DNA from: an uncultured Desulfomicrobiaceae bacterium
GTDB taxonomy: Bacteria > Desulfobacterota > Desulfovibrionia > Desulfovibrionales > Desulfomicrobiaceae
Assembly (NCBI GenBank): GCA_937989665.1
Contig: CALKRN010000008.1
Location: 1 to 64,000, forward strand
Direction of reading: 5' to 3'
Length of the DNA stretch: 64,000 nucleotides
The notes under the pieces are model-generated. The model saw only the letters and a program-made list of their open reading frames with translations, did no database searches and was not told the DNA's origin. Numbering within the stretch: the stretch's first letter is position 1; every line of letters starts with the position of its first letter. The position numbers were made by a program, and so were the translations under genes. This document shows, one piece after another, positions 7,015 to 15,018 of this stretch.

Positions 7015-7788
7015 ATGCCCCTGCTCCAAATCTCTGGCCTTACCCAACACTTCGGAGGGCTTTGCGCCCTCTCTGACTTCTCCATTACCTTTGAAGGCCG
7101 GGAACTCATGGGCCTCATCGGCCCCAACGGCGCCGGCAAGACAACGGTGTTCAACCTCGTCTCTGGGTTTTACACCCCCTCGGCGGGCGAGATCATCTTC
7201 AAAGGCGAACGCATTAATGGGTTGCGTCCCCATGCCATCACCCTGCGCGGCATTGCCCGGACCTTCCAGAATATCCGTCTATGGCACGACATGACCGTGC
7301 TGGAAAACATCCAGCTCGCCCAGCATGGCACCCTGGGCTATGGGCTCTGGGATGCCTTTGCCCGCACCGGGCGCTACCGGAGGCGTGAGGCGGCCATCAC
7401 CGCCTGGTCGTGGGAGGTCCTTGAGGCCCTCAACCTGCGTGAGGTTGCCCACGAGCGCCCGCGCAACCTGCCCTACGGCGTGCAGCGCCGCGTGGAAATC
7501 GCTCGCGCCCTGTCCACCCGCCCCTCGCTGCTGCTCCTCGACGAGCCCGCCGCTGGCCTCAGTTCCGCTGACGTGCGCCACCTCATCGAGCTCATCCGCT
7601 GGATCCATACGGAATTCCCCATCACCATCTGGATGATCGAACACCAAATGGACGTGGTCATGAACCTCTGCTCGTGGATCAAAGTCATCGACTTTGGCGT
7701 CACCATCGCCGAGGGCACGCCGAAGCAGATCCAATCCCATCCCGACGTCATCAAAGCCTACCTGGGAGATGAGGTCCTTGCATGCTAA
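7015..7788 (+). CDS. livG: branched-chain amino-acid ABC transporter, ATPase LivG
   Basis: A 257-residue cytoplasmic ABC ATPase. Walker A is G-P-N-G-A-G-K-T-T and Walker B is L-L-L-L-D-E-P, followed by the H-loop region W-M-I-E-H. The ABC signature is diverged to L-P-Y-G-V-Q-R-R, which is normal for LivG (Y-G-x-Q-R-R form). The R-T-F-Q-N-I Q-loop is also typical. It powers LivHM together with LivF, whose ATG lies inside the last codons of livG (7-base overlap), implying translational coupling. Confidence 0.94.
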   Translation: MPLLQISGLTQHFGGLCALSDFSITFEGRELMGLIGPNGAGKTTVFNLVSGFYTPSAGEIIFKGERINGLRPHAITLRGIARTFQNIRLWHDMTVLENIQLAQHGTLGYGLWDAFARTGRYRRREAAITAWSWEVLEALNLREVAHERPRNLPYGVQRRVEIARALSTRPSLLLLDEPAAGLSSADVRHLIELIRWIHTEFPITIWMIEHQMDVVMNLCSWIKVIDFGVTIAEGTPKQIQSHPDVIKAYLGDEVLAC

Positions 7789-8504
7789 CGGTCACCAATC
7801 TCGTTGTCCGCTACGGCACCATTGAGGCATTGCACGGCATCTCCTTTACGGTGCAGCGAGGAGAAATTGTCACCCTTATTGGCGCCAATGGCGCCGGCAA
7901 GACGACGACCCTCCACGCCATTGCCCGCATCGCCCCGCCCGAAGGCCCCCGAGTCGTGGCTGGTGACATCCAGTTTGAAGGCAAGAGTATCCTTGGCATG
8001 GAGGCCCATGCCGTCGTGCGCGACCTCCATATGGCCCTGGCCCCGGAAGGTCGCCACATCTTTGGCAACCTCACGGTGGAGGAAAACCTCACCCTGGCCA
8101 CCTATGCCCGCCAGGACACAGCGCGCATAGCCCAGGACCTGGACCTCGTCTTCCGCCTCTTTCCTCGCCTGGCCGAGCGTCGCCGCCAACGCAGCGAGTC
8201 CCTTTCCGGCGGCGAACAGCAGATGCTCGCTGTGGGCCGGGCACTCATGACCGGCGCCACCTTCCTTATGCTCGATGAGCCGAGCATGGGCCTGGCCCCG
8301 CTCCTCATGTACGACATGTTCCGCGCCTTGCGCGAGCTCAACGCCCAGGGGATGACTATCCTCCTCATCGAGCAAAACGCCCGGGTGGCCCTCTCCTTTG
8401 CCCACCGCGGCTATGTCCTCGACACAGGGGAGATCACGGCCCAGGGCACAGCCGCAGAACTCATGGCCAATCCAGAAGTCAAAAAGGCATATCTCGGCGG
8501 CTGA
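7782..8504 (+). CDS. livF: branched-chain amino-acid ABC transporter, ATPase LivF
   Basis: A 240-residue ABC ATPase. It has Walker A G-A-N-G-A-G-K-T-T, signature L-S-G-G-E-Q-Q and Walker B F-L-M-L-D-E-P-S-M-G-L-A-P, a run very characteristic of LivF. It overlaps the end of livG by 7 bases and closes the transporter operon. No terminator is visible before the kinase gene, so read-through into the next three genes is possible. Confidence 0.94.
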   Translation: MLTVTNLVVRYGTIEALHGISFTVQRGEIVTLIGANGAGKTTTLHAIARIAPPEGPRVVAGDIQFEGKSILGMEAHAVVRDLHMALAPEGRHIFGNLTVEENLTLATYARQDTARIAQDLDLVFRLFPRLAERRRQRSESLSGGEQQMLAVGRALMTGATFLMLDEPSMGLAPLLMYDMFRALRELNAQGMTILLIEQNARVALSFAHRGYVLDTGEITAQGTAAELMANPEVKKAYLGG

Positions 8505-8565
8505 TGATGACGAGGATTATCCTTGGCATAGCAAGACGGTATCACATCTTCCCTTCGATGCCTCG

Positions 8566-9078
8566 ATGATGACGACCATTGTCCTTATTGGCATGGCAGG
8601 TGCTGGCAAAACGACCGTAGGCCGAGCCTTGGCCCACCACTCGGGCTGGGCCTTCGTGGACACGGATGCCCTGCTTGCGGCCTGGTGGGGAGCACCACTG
8701 CAGGCAGTTCGGGACCGCCTGGGCCTGGAGGGCTTTCTGGACGCCGAGGCCGACGGCATCCTCCGCCTGGGGGTACACCGCGCCGTGGTGGCCACAGGCG
8801 GCAGCGTCGTCTACCGGCCTCAGGCCATGGCCCATCTCGCCCACAATGGGTATATCGTCCACCTGGACGCCCCCCTCGAAGTCATCCGCGCTCGGATCAC
8901 GGATGCAGCCTCCCGAGGCCTGGCCATCCGCCCAGACCAGAGCCTTGAAGACCTTTACGCAGAGCGGGCCCCGCTCTACGGGCGCTTTGCCCAACTCCGA
9001 GTGGATACAGCCACCACCCCCCCAAAAAAGGCCGCGGCCATGATCTGGGACCAATTTCAAGCCTTGGAAAAAACATGA
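8566..9078 (+). CDS. shikimate-kinase-like P-loop kinase
   Basis: 170 residues, the usual size for shikimate kinase. The P-loop is G-M-A-G-A-G-K-T-T, followed by the D-T-D motif that in AroK binds magnesium and shikimate and by the V-A-T-G-G-S motif. The lid/arginine part (R-G-L-A-I-R-P-D) and the adenine-side R-x-P-L-Y are also in place. ATG codons occur at 8566 and 8569. Substrate is not certain: some Desulfovibrio-type bacteria are reported to use a shikimate-kinase-like protein as homoserine kinase (recalled, not checked), and there is no aromatic-pathway gene next to this one. The gene overlaps the next gene by 4 bases (ATGA). Confidence 0.8.
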   Translation: MMTTIVLIGMAGAGKTTVGRALAHHSGWAFVDTDALLAAWWGAPLQAVRDRLGLEGFLDAEADGILRLGVHRAVVATGGSVVYRPQAMAHLAHNGYIVHLDAPLEVIRARITDAASRGLAIRPDQSLEDLYAERAPLYGRFAQLRVDTATTPPKKAAAMIWDQFQALEKT

Positions 9079-9671
9079 ACTCCCGCGCCCTTACCCGCCT
9101 TGCTGCCCTCTATCTCCAAATGGACGAGGCCTACCACCAGGCGGCCCAACTTGTGGGTCTCTCCTGCGACGGCTGCACTGACAATTGCTGCACCAGCTAT
9201 TTCCAGCACCATACCTATATCGAATGGGCCTATCTCTGGCAGGGAATAGACCAACTCCCCGAGGCCCTTCGCCAGCGCGTCCTGGGCCGTGCTCGCCGAG
9301 CCGTAGCCGAGGCCCAAAACGCTCTTGCCCAAGGGCAACGCCCCGAAGTCATGTGCCCGCTCAACGAAGAAGGCCGCTGCACCCTCTACGCCCACCGCCT
9401 CATGATCTGCCGGCTCCACGGCGTACCCAACCGCCTGCGCCGCCCCGATGGCCGAGTCTTCACCTTCCCCGGATGCTGGAAAAGCCAGGCCCGCTGGGCC
9501 GAAGCGCCCAACGTCCCTGTCCTCGACCGCACCCCTTTCTACCTGCAGCTCGTGGAACTCGAGCAGGCCTTTGTGGGCAGCGAGCGCTACCGCCTGCCGA
9601 AGGTGGACCTCACCCTAGCAGAAATGCTCGTCGCCGGACCTCCATTTCAGGAGGCTACCCATGACCGCTAA
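9075..9671 (+). CDS. YkgJ-type cysteine-cluster protein
   Basis: A 198-residue cytoplasmic protein with the YkgJ family cysteine pattern: C-D-G-C-T-D-N-C-C near residues 31-39, then M-C-P-L-N and R-C-T-L-Y followed by M-I-C-R-L-H-G. These cysteines are thought to bind zinc or an iron-sulfur cluster; the family has no settled function. It overlaps the kinase gene by ATGA and the following lipoprotein gene by 11 bases, so the three genes are probably translated together. Confidence 0.8.
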   Translation: MNSRALTRLAALYLQMDEAYHQAAQLVGLSCDGCTDNCCTSYFQHHTYIEWAYLWQGIDQLPEALRQRVLGRARRAVAEAQNALAQGQRPEVMCPLNEEGRCTLYAHRLMICRLHGVPNRLRRPDGRVFTFPGCWKSQARWAEAPNVPVLDRTPFYLQLVELEQAFVGSERYRLPKVDLTLAEMLVAGPPFQEATHDR

Positions 9672-10329
9672 TGGGCTTCCCCTTGCCCCCAACGCCAACC
9701 ATCCCGCTCCCCCAGGCAGCCCTAACCATCTCAGGCGCAACGCCGTGGCGCCGCAGGTGGAGGAAAACGGCGCGAGGCCAGGTCCCAAAACCCTCAGGCC
9801 GCAAGCCCCCCGCCGCCGAGGCCCGATCCTGGCGGGCCTTGGCCTCCTCATGCTCGCGGCCTGCGCCCACCTAAGCGTCATCCACCTGACCAAGGCCCCT
9901 TGGGCCCCTGGCCAGGACACCACCATCACCACCCGCCATTGGACCTTTTCCTTCCGTGGAGAATACGACAACGGCCGCATTGTACTGCGTGGCATGGCCC
10001 TGCGCCGTGAGGACGAAGTCCCCCCCTGGGCAGTCTGGGCCCAAGACCTCTGGATCCAGGCCTATCTCAGCGATGCCTCGGGCCGGGTCCTTGCCTCGGA
10101 CCTGCGCCTCTACCTGCCTCTTGATATCCGCGCCGGCGTGCCCTTGGAGTTCCATTTGGCCCCGGCCAACGTCGGTGCGAGCGGTCCCTTGGCCATCTCC
10201 TTTGGCTACCGCATGGAACTGACCGCGGGCCGCAGTCTCGAAGATCGCCCGGAAGATCGCCCGGAAGATCGCCCGATGGATCACCAGGATTCCGTCTTTT
10301 TCGCCAGCCAAGGGGCCCTCTTCCAATAG
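9661..10329 (+). CDS. putative lipoprotein, unknown function
   Basis: 222 residues as drawn. A basic stretch is followed by the hydrophobic run G-L-G-L-L-M-L-A-A-C, a plausible lipobox with Cys near residue 68. The visible ATG at 9661 leaves an unusually long, proline-rich leader before it, so the true start may be a later non-ATG codon closer to the P-R-R-R-G-P segment. The rest looks like a beta-rich periplasmic domain (alternating W, F and Y). Near the C-terminus the DNA carries three tandem 12-base copies (10240-10275) encoding E-D-R-P. I recognise no family. Confidence 0.5.
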   Translation: MTANGLPLAPNANHPAPPGSPNHLRRNAVAPQVEENGARPGPKTLRPQAPRRRGPILAGLGLLMLAACAHLSVIHLTKAPWAPGQDTTITTRHWTFSFRGEYDNGRIVLRGMALRREDEVPPWAVWAQDLWIQAYLSDASGRVLASDLRLYLPLDIRAGVPLEFHLAPANVGASGPLAISFGYRMELTAGRSLEDRPEDRPEDRPMDHQDSVFFASQGALFQ

Positions 10330-10406
10330 CCCCAAAAGCCCCTCAGGACTGGGTGCGCATGCCCCCAGAACGCACGAGGTTGACCTTCCAAGAGCCCCAA
10401 AAACCC

Positions 10407-10898
10407 TCAGGGAAAGGAAAGGAGGCGGCGCACGGCCAAAAGCCGCGGCCACCAGTACGCATCCAGGACCGAGATCATGACCCCGCGGCTGGCCGAGGCA
10501 TGGATGAAACGCTCGGTGTCGAGCAATACCCCGCTGTGGGGACCATTATCCCAAAAGAACACCAAATCCCCACCCCGCCGTCCATCCGGCGGCACCGCCA
10601 TACCCACCACCGCCTGGTCCACCGAACGCCGCGGGATCTCGATGCCCCAGGCCTCTGCATAAAGACGCACCACCAACCCAGAACAGTCTACCCCAAACCG
10701 GTCCATACCACCCAAGCGATAGGGCACACCAAGCCAGGACAAGGCCACTGCCTGAAGACGCTCCACCGGCGAGGGCGGCACAACGACCGGCGAAGGCGGC
10801 GGGGGCGGGGGGACGTAGCGCGGGGCGCAGGCCGAAAGGAACACCACCAGGCACCCCCAGCACCACCACCAGCCTCCTTGCCTTCTTCCAAGGCTCAA
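10407..10898 (-). CDS. NlpC/P60 family lipoprotein (peptidoglycan endopeptidase-like)
   Basis: The C-terminal ~120 residues form an NlpC/P60 domain: the catalytic cysteine lies in V-D-C-S-G-L-V and the second residue in G-P-H-S-G-V-L-L, with the usual F-I-H-A downstream. These enzymes cut stem peptides of peptidoglycan. Upstream is a hydrophobic tryptophan-rich signal ending F-L-S-A-C, a good lipobox, then a proline run. No ATG lies near that signal. A TTG at 10898 would give a 23-residue lipoprotein signal with two arginines, so I place the start there, giving 163 residues; the frame stays open to 11234 but that part overlaps ordinary intergenic DNA. Probably anchored to the outer membrane. 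Confidence 0.72.
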   Translation of the reverse strand: MSLGRRQGGWWWCWGCLVVFLSACAPRYVPPPPPPSPVVVPPSPVERLQAVALSWLGVPYRLGGMDRFGVDCSGLVVRLYAEAWGIEIPRRSVDQAVVGMAVPPDGRRGGDLVFFWDNGPHSGVLLDTERFIHASASRGVMISVLDAYWWPRLLAVRRLLSFP

Positions 10899-10982
10899 AA
10901 GCGGCCGCAGCGCGCGCGGCCTGACGGATGCAACCCCAACGGTCGCTCTTTGCCCTCCCCCAAGACCCAAAAGCGGCCGCAG
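10889..10982. repeat. 22-bp imperfect direct repeat, spacing 72
   Basis: CAAGGCTCAAAAGCGGCCGC at 10889 and on recurs as CAAGACCCAAAAGCGGCCGC at 10961 and on, each extended by AG, with two mismatches. It lies upstream of the NlpC/P60 lipoprotein start. Function unknown. Confidence 0.6.
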
Positions 10983-11251
10983 ATAGCCTTCTCTCAAAAG
11001 TTCCCCCTCGAACTGCTTGCGGACACTCCTTCTTCCCGGGGCAACGGCGATCTCAGCTTCCGTTTCCCAGGGAGGCACCTCCCGCTCTCTCAGAACGCCC
11101 CTTGTGCCCGCTGCTGTCCTGGAGAGGACATGGAACAAGGACCTCGTCTCGTGGGGGCACGCTGAGCCAACGCAGACGGCATACGCGGACCATCGTTTGG
11201 GGCAAAGAACGTTCCTTCGCCCCCAGGGGGCCATGCGCCCCTCTTTTGTCC
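10983..11251. other. intergenic region between ssb and the NlpC/P60 gene
   Basis: The minus strand is open here but without coding character. Short palindromes are present (for example TGTCCTGGAGAGGACA near 11118-11133), which could act as a terminator for ssb or an element for the lipoprotein gene, but no T-run makes either certain. Confidence 0.4.
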
Positions 11252-11746
11252 TTAGAAAGGCACATCGTCCATCTGCGAGGCCCTACCAGGAAACACCGGC
11301 CCGGAGTCTTCCTCTGAGCCGTGGAGACCAAAGGCCTCCGAACCACCAGGACCCGGGCCTGCGGCCCCCCGCCCCGCCTCCGGGGCCGCGGTATAGCCCC
11401 CTTCCCCTGCAGGTCGGGTGTCCAGACCCAGGACACGATCCGCCCGCACCTCGGTGGTGGTGCGGTCCTGGCCCTGATTATCCTGCCACTTGCGGGTCTC
11501 AAGGCGACCCTCCACATAGACCAGACGGCCTTTGGCCAGGTAATTGCCGCAAAACTCGGCCTGCTTGCCCCAGACCACGATGCGATGCCACTCGGTGCGT
11601 TCCACCCGCTGGCCATCTTTTGTCGTGTATGATTCATCGGTCGCCAGAGAAAAATTCGCCACCGGCTGGCCACTGGGAGTGTAGCGGAGCTCTGGATCCC
11701 GACCTAACCGACCTATCAGCATCACTTTATTCAATGTCCCTGCCAT
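11252..11746 (-). CDS. ssb: single-stranded DNA-binding protein
   Basis: 164 residues. The N-terminal OB fold (about residues 1-110) begins [19 protein letters not shown] and contains W-H-R-I-V-V-W-G and [11 protein letters not shown], all standard for bacterial SSB. A glycine/proline-rich linker leads to the acidic tip M-D-D-V-P-F, which recruits replication and repair partners. The ATG at 11746 follows an AAGGAGA site. It lies 10 bases downstream of the 112-residue protein of the carboxylase cluster, so co-transcription is possible. Confidence 0.95.
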   Translation of the reverse strand: MAGTLNKVMLIGRLGRDPELRYTPSGQPVANFSLATDESYTTKDGQRVERTEWHRIVVWGKQAEFCGNYLAKGRLVYVEGRLETRKWQDNQGQDRTTTEVRADRVLGLDTRPAGEGGYTAAPEAGRGAAGPGPGGSEAFGLHGSEEDSGPVFPGRASQMDDVPF

Positions 11747-11756
11747 AGCATTCTCC

Positions 11757-12095
11757 TTAGCGCACACGCGGCATCTGCCGCTCCAAAGAGTCAAGGGCAT
11801 CTTCCACGGCATCGGTGGCCGCCTGCGCAGCACGAACGTCCCACCGGCTCAAGGCCTCCTCCAACGACCTGCGGGCGGCGATCAATGCCGGCATATCCTG
11901 CTGGAGGGCTGCATCCACCTCGGGTTCAAGGCGACCAAATTGCCCTAAGTCCTCCAAGGCCTGGACCAACTCCAGCACTCCCTGCACCGCGCAGGGGAAC
12001 GCCGGCCGATGGACCTCAAAGGCCAAGCGCCACAATCGGGGCCAATTGCGACGCACCTCTTCTTCTCGGAAGGTGCTCGCCTGCACCCGCACCAT
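11757..12095 (-). CDS. uncharacterised helical protein of the carboxylase cluster
   Basis: 112 residues, mostly helical and charged, without Cys clusters, signal peptide or membrane segment. The ATG at 12095 shares a base with the TGA of the upstream biotin-carrier-like gene (TGATG), which decides the start and implies coupled translation. I do not recognise a family. Its position suggests a role with the acyl-CoA carboxylase, but that is inference only. Confidence 0.6.
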   Translation of the reverse strand: MVRVQASTFREEEVRRNWPRLWRLAFEVHRPAFPCAVQGVLELVQALEDLGQFGRLEPEVDAALQQDMPALIAARRSLEEALSRWDVRAAQAATDAVEDALDSLERQMPRVR

Positions 12096-12754
12096 CAAGA
12101 CGCGGCCCACGCTTCTTCCTCCCATTCTCCGTGCACGCGGGCCACGACGTCCTCAATGGCCGGCAACTCATGCTCTGCGCACACGCCGATGAGTGGGGCA
12201 CCAGCGTCCACAGAATCGCCCCCTGCAAAGTACACGGCATACACGATGCCTGCTGGACCGCTATAGCGCAAGGTCGTTTCACGCTTCATGCGCGAAAAGA
12301 TAAAGAGCTCCATGCCCTCCTCCACGCGCAGGCTGCGGCAGCCCTTGGCCTTGATTTTAATGTCCACATCAGGGGTGAAGTAGTATTTTCCTTTCTCTGG
12401 AGCAGGGAAAAGATGCAGCGCTTCCCGCAAAATGCGGTGGAGGACCTCCTCCTTTGTGAGAAAATGACGGATACGCGCCAATTCTTCGCCCGCTTGGACA
12501 AACGTGCCGTCTTTGTGGGCCGCCACAAAGGTAATCTCGCCGCCCTGCGGGGCTTCAATGGGACGCACTGCCCCTTCACGCTCCAGGCGCACAATGACCG
12601 TGCCTGGCTTTTCCCGCCATGTCCCCGAGGGGCCCTGAACCCGCGCCCCGGTATCCAGGATAGCAAAGCGGGCCACCCCACAGTGCGGGGCGCGGACGCT
12701 GATCTCTTCATACGGCGAGGCATGGAGACGGCGTAGGATCTCTTTGACATCCAT
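12095..12754 (-). CDS. biotin/lipoyl-attachment-like protein of an acyl-CoA carboxylase
   Basis: 219 residues with two segments resembling the biotinyl/lipoyl fold: about residues 52-97 (V-I-V-R-L-E to A-G-E-E-L-A-R-I) and about residues 148-192 (M-E-L-F-I-F to A-G-A-P-L-I-G-V). In the second, the position of the biotinyl lysine motif reads M-K-R at residues 156-158 instead of the usual M-K-M, followed by the typical G-P-A-G-I-V and G-D-S-V-D-A-G. It lies 9 bases after the fused carboxyltransferase and in line with accC, so it is the expected carrier. Whether Lys157 is biotinylated must be tested; a role as a non-biotinylated scaffold is possible. Confidence 0.7.
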   Translation of the reverse strand: MDVKEILRRLHASPYEEISVRAPHCGVARFAILDTGARVQGPSGTWREKPGTVIVRLEREGAVRPIEAPQGGEITFVAAHKDGTFVQAGEELARIRHFLTKEEVLHRILREALHLFPAPEKGKYYFTPDVDIKIKAKGCRSLRVEEGMELFIFSRMKRETTLRYSGPAGIVYAVYFAGGDSVDAGAPLIGVCAEHELPAIEDVVARVHGEWEEEAWAAS

Positions 12755-12763
12755 GACAGGCTC

Positions 12764-14998
12764 CTAACGAGAGGCAAGTTTGGGGCCGCCCATGGTCTTG
12801 AGCGACTGAAGGAGATTGGCACGGATCTCGCGCCGGTCCCAGATCCCCTGGATATGACCTCGGGCCAAGGCTTGGTAGGCGTTGTGGTAGTCCGGAGGGA
12901 TGTCCATCCCCGTGGTCTCCTTGATGACACTGCGGCCGGCAAAGCCGATATTGGCAGAACGCACGGCAAATTGGTAGGGCGAGCAGCCGAGGAAGCTCGC
13001 CACCGGACCGGCATAAGAATTGGTATCATACAGGACGAGATAGAGACCGCCCGCCTCGATGTAACGCCGCACGGCCAGGGTACACCGTGGCATCTGGATG
13101 ACCCCATTGACCCCTTCCTGAATGCGGATGCCTGCCGTCCCATGGACATAGGCCAAAAAGGGCAATTGCTTGCGCCGGGCCCGCTCGATGGCACGGATGA
13201 ACTTTTCTCCTTCTGCAGCCCCTACCGATCCCCCCCGAAAAGCAGCCATAAGCATGGCCACCATGAGCGGAATGCCCTCGATGCGCGCTTCAAAGGTCAT
13301 GCAGGCACTTTTATGGCCTGTTTTCTTTTTGGCCTCGGCGAGCCGTTCGTCAAACCCCGGGAACTTGAGGGGATTGGTGGACTCCACATCAGCAAAGAAC
13401 TCCGTAATAGAGCCCGGATCAAAAACGTTATGGAGGTACCACTGGTACTCCATGGGAAAGTGGTGGCCGCAAAAACGACACACCCCGGCAAAGTCGCCAA
13501 AGAGGTCCGGTGCCCATTGGTCAAGGCAACCGTTGGTTCGGGCCCGCGGGCACGGGATCGCCCGATCGTGCTTGGCCTGCGGGCTGACATAACGCCAGCC
13601 GTCCTGCCCCCGGCCTTCGTCCCAGGCCGAAAGTGCCACCAGCCCAGCCGCAGCCTCGGGCTTTAGACCAAGGGTTTCTTTGAGACGCTTCCACCACCGC
13701 GCCGGCCGGCTCATGACGACCTGCATCTCCGCATGCACGTCTTCAGCAAGCTCGGTCACCTTCTTCTGGTGCCGGCCCAAAAGCTCATAGCGCAAATAGG
13801 AGTACACCCCAGCCAGGGCATCGGCCACCTGGGTGACCGCCTTTTTGAAGAAGTAGCGCTCCTCGAGATAGGCCTGCTGGGCCATACGGCGGTACTTTTT
13901 GTAGCGCCGCCACAACAGACGCTGCTGGGCCGCGGCATCGAGGCTCCAGCGCACATAGACATCGAGGACATCCGACCCCCGATGGCGTTTGAGGGCCCAG
14001 GACCGAAACAGGCGCAGATTGCTCACCTCAAGGACGATCTCGTCGGTGGAGGCGATGACCGCCTTGCGCAGCTTGCGAAAAAAGGCGTAGTGCTCAGGCC
14101 GCGCCCCCAGCTCCGGCTCATGGATGACCCAATCCACATAGCCCATGGCCCGATTGTCATCGGCCGTTATCTTGAGCGCCTCGGCGCAACGGGCAATGAG
14201 TTCTGGCGTGGCCCGCTCTCCCTCCTTGAGCCGTCCCTCGATGGCCGCAGCTCCCTCAGGGGAGATGACGGAATAGTACCCATGGCTCATCATGATGCGT
14301 GTATCGGCGAGGCCAATGGCCTCCGCTCCCCCAGAGCCGCCTTCGGAAATGACGGCCACGATGGGGACCTTAAGCCCTGCCATCTCGTAGAGGTTGCGGG
14401 CAATCTGCTGGGCTGCCCCGGGATAGTCTTCGATGGGATAGGAGCCCGGGGTAAAAATGTAGGTGTGGATAGGGATGCCTTCAGTCTCGGCGACTTTCAT
14501 GTAGTGGAGGGCCTTGGCATTCCCCCAGGGTTTCACTGAACCGCCATTGCGAAACTCCTGTCCATGGCCTTTCTCTTGCCCAATGACCATGACCGGTTGG
14601 TGGTACGTCTTCTTGCCCCGCTTGCGGGTAATGTACGCCCGGGCGATGAGCATGCTTGGGTCAATGCTATACTCATCTTGGCCCCCGATTTCCGTGTAGT
14701 TATCGTAGACGTTCTCAAGGATATCCTTGAGGCAGATCCGCTGGGGATGGCGCACGATGCGCACCTTGTGCATGGGCGAGAGCTGCCGTTCCAATTTCCG
14801 TTCCAAAAAACCAAACAATTCCTCTAATGTCTTGATTTGGCGGGCGGCCTCGTCTGCAGAAAGGTCTGACACGCGGGCACACAACTCTTCAAAACGCGTC
14901 GTCAAGAGTTCAACATCTGGATTGTGCTCGCCAAGAAAGATATCTTGAAGGTAGCGGAGCCGAATGGACAGCTCCTGGATACGTCTATCGCGATCCAT
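12764..14998 (-). CDS. acetyl/acyl-CoA carboxylase carboxyltransferase, alpha-beta fusion
   Basis: 744 residues. The first ~320 residues match AccA: a coiled N-terminal helix pair, then I-G-Q-E-K-G, the P-G-S-Y-P-x-E-D region, S-E-G-G-S-G-G-A-E-A-I-G and S-P-E-G-A-A-A-I. A linker of about 150 residues follows, then an AccD-like half with a zinc-ribbon-like set C-x6-C and C-R-F-C-G near residues 487-515, the crotonase-type core G-G-S-V-G-A-A-E-G-E-K and G-F-A-G-R-S-V-I. It would move the carboxyl group from carboxybiotin to an acyl-CoA, usually acetyl-CoA, giving malonyl-CoA. Fusion in the order alpha-beta is unusual compared with separate accA and accD in most bacteria. It sits between accC and the carrier gene. 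Confidence 0.88.
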   Translation of the reverse strand: MDRDRRIQELSIRLRYLQDIFLGEHNPDVELLTTRFEELCARVSDLSADEAARQIKTLEELFGFLERKLERQLSPMHKVRIVRHPQRICLKDILENVYDNYTEIGGQDEYSIDPSMLIARAYITRKRGKKTYHQPVMVIGQEKGHGQEFRNGGSVKPWGNAKALHYMKVAETEGIPIHTYIFTPGSYPIEDYPGAAQQIARNLYEMAGLKVPIVAVISEGGSGGAEAIGLADTRIMMSHGYYSVISPEGAAAIEGRLKEGERATPELIARCAEALKITADDNRAMGYVDWVIHEPELGARPEHYAFFRKLRKAVIASTDEIVLEVSNLRLFRSWALKRHRGSDVLDVYVRWSLDAAAQQRLLWRRYKKYRRMAQQAYLEERYFFKKAVTQVADALAGVYSYLRYELLGRHQKKVTELAEDVHAEMQVVMSRPARWWKRLKETLGLKPEAAAGLVALSAWDEGRGQDGWRYVSPQAKHDRAIPCPRARTNGCLDQWAPDLFGDFAGVCRFCGHHFPMEYQWYLHNVFDPGSITEFFADVESTNPLKFPGFDERLAEAKKKTGHKSACMTFEARIEGIPLMVAMLMAAFRGGSVGAAEGEKFIRAIERARRKQLPFLAYVHGTAGIRIQEGVNGVIQMPRCTLAVRRYIEAGGLYLVLYDTNSYAGPVASFLGCSPYQFAVRSANIGFAGRSVIKETTGMDIPPDYHNAYQALARGHIQGIWDRREIRANLLQSLKTMGGPKLASR

Positions 14999-15018
14999 GC
15001 GGGTCCTCGCTTCAGGGA

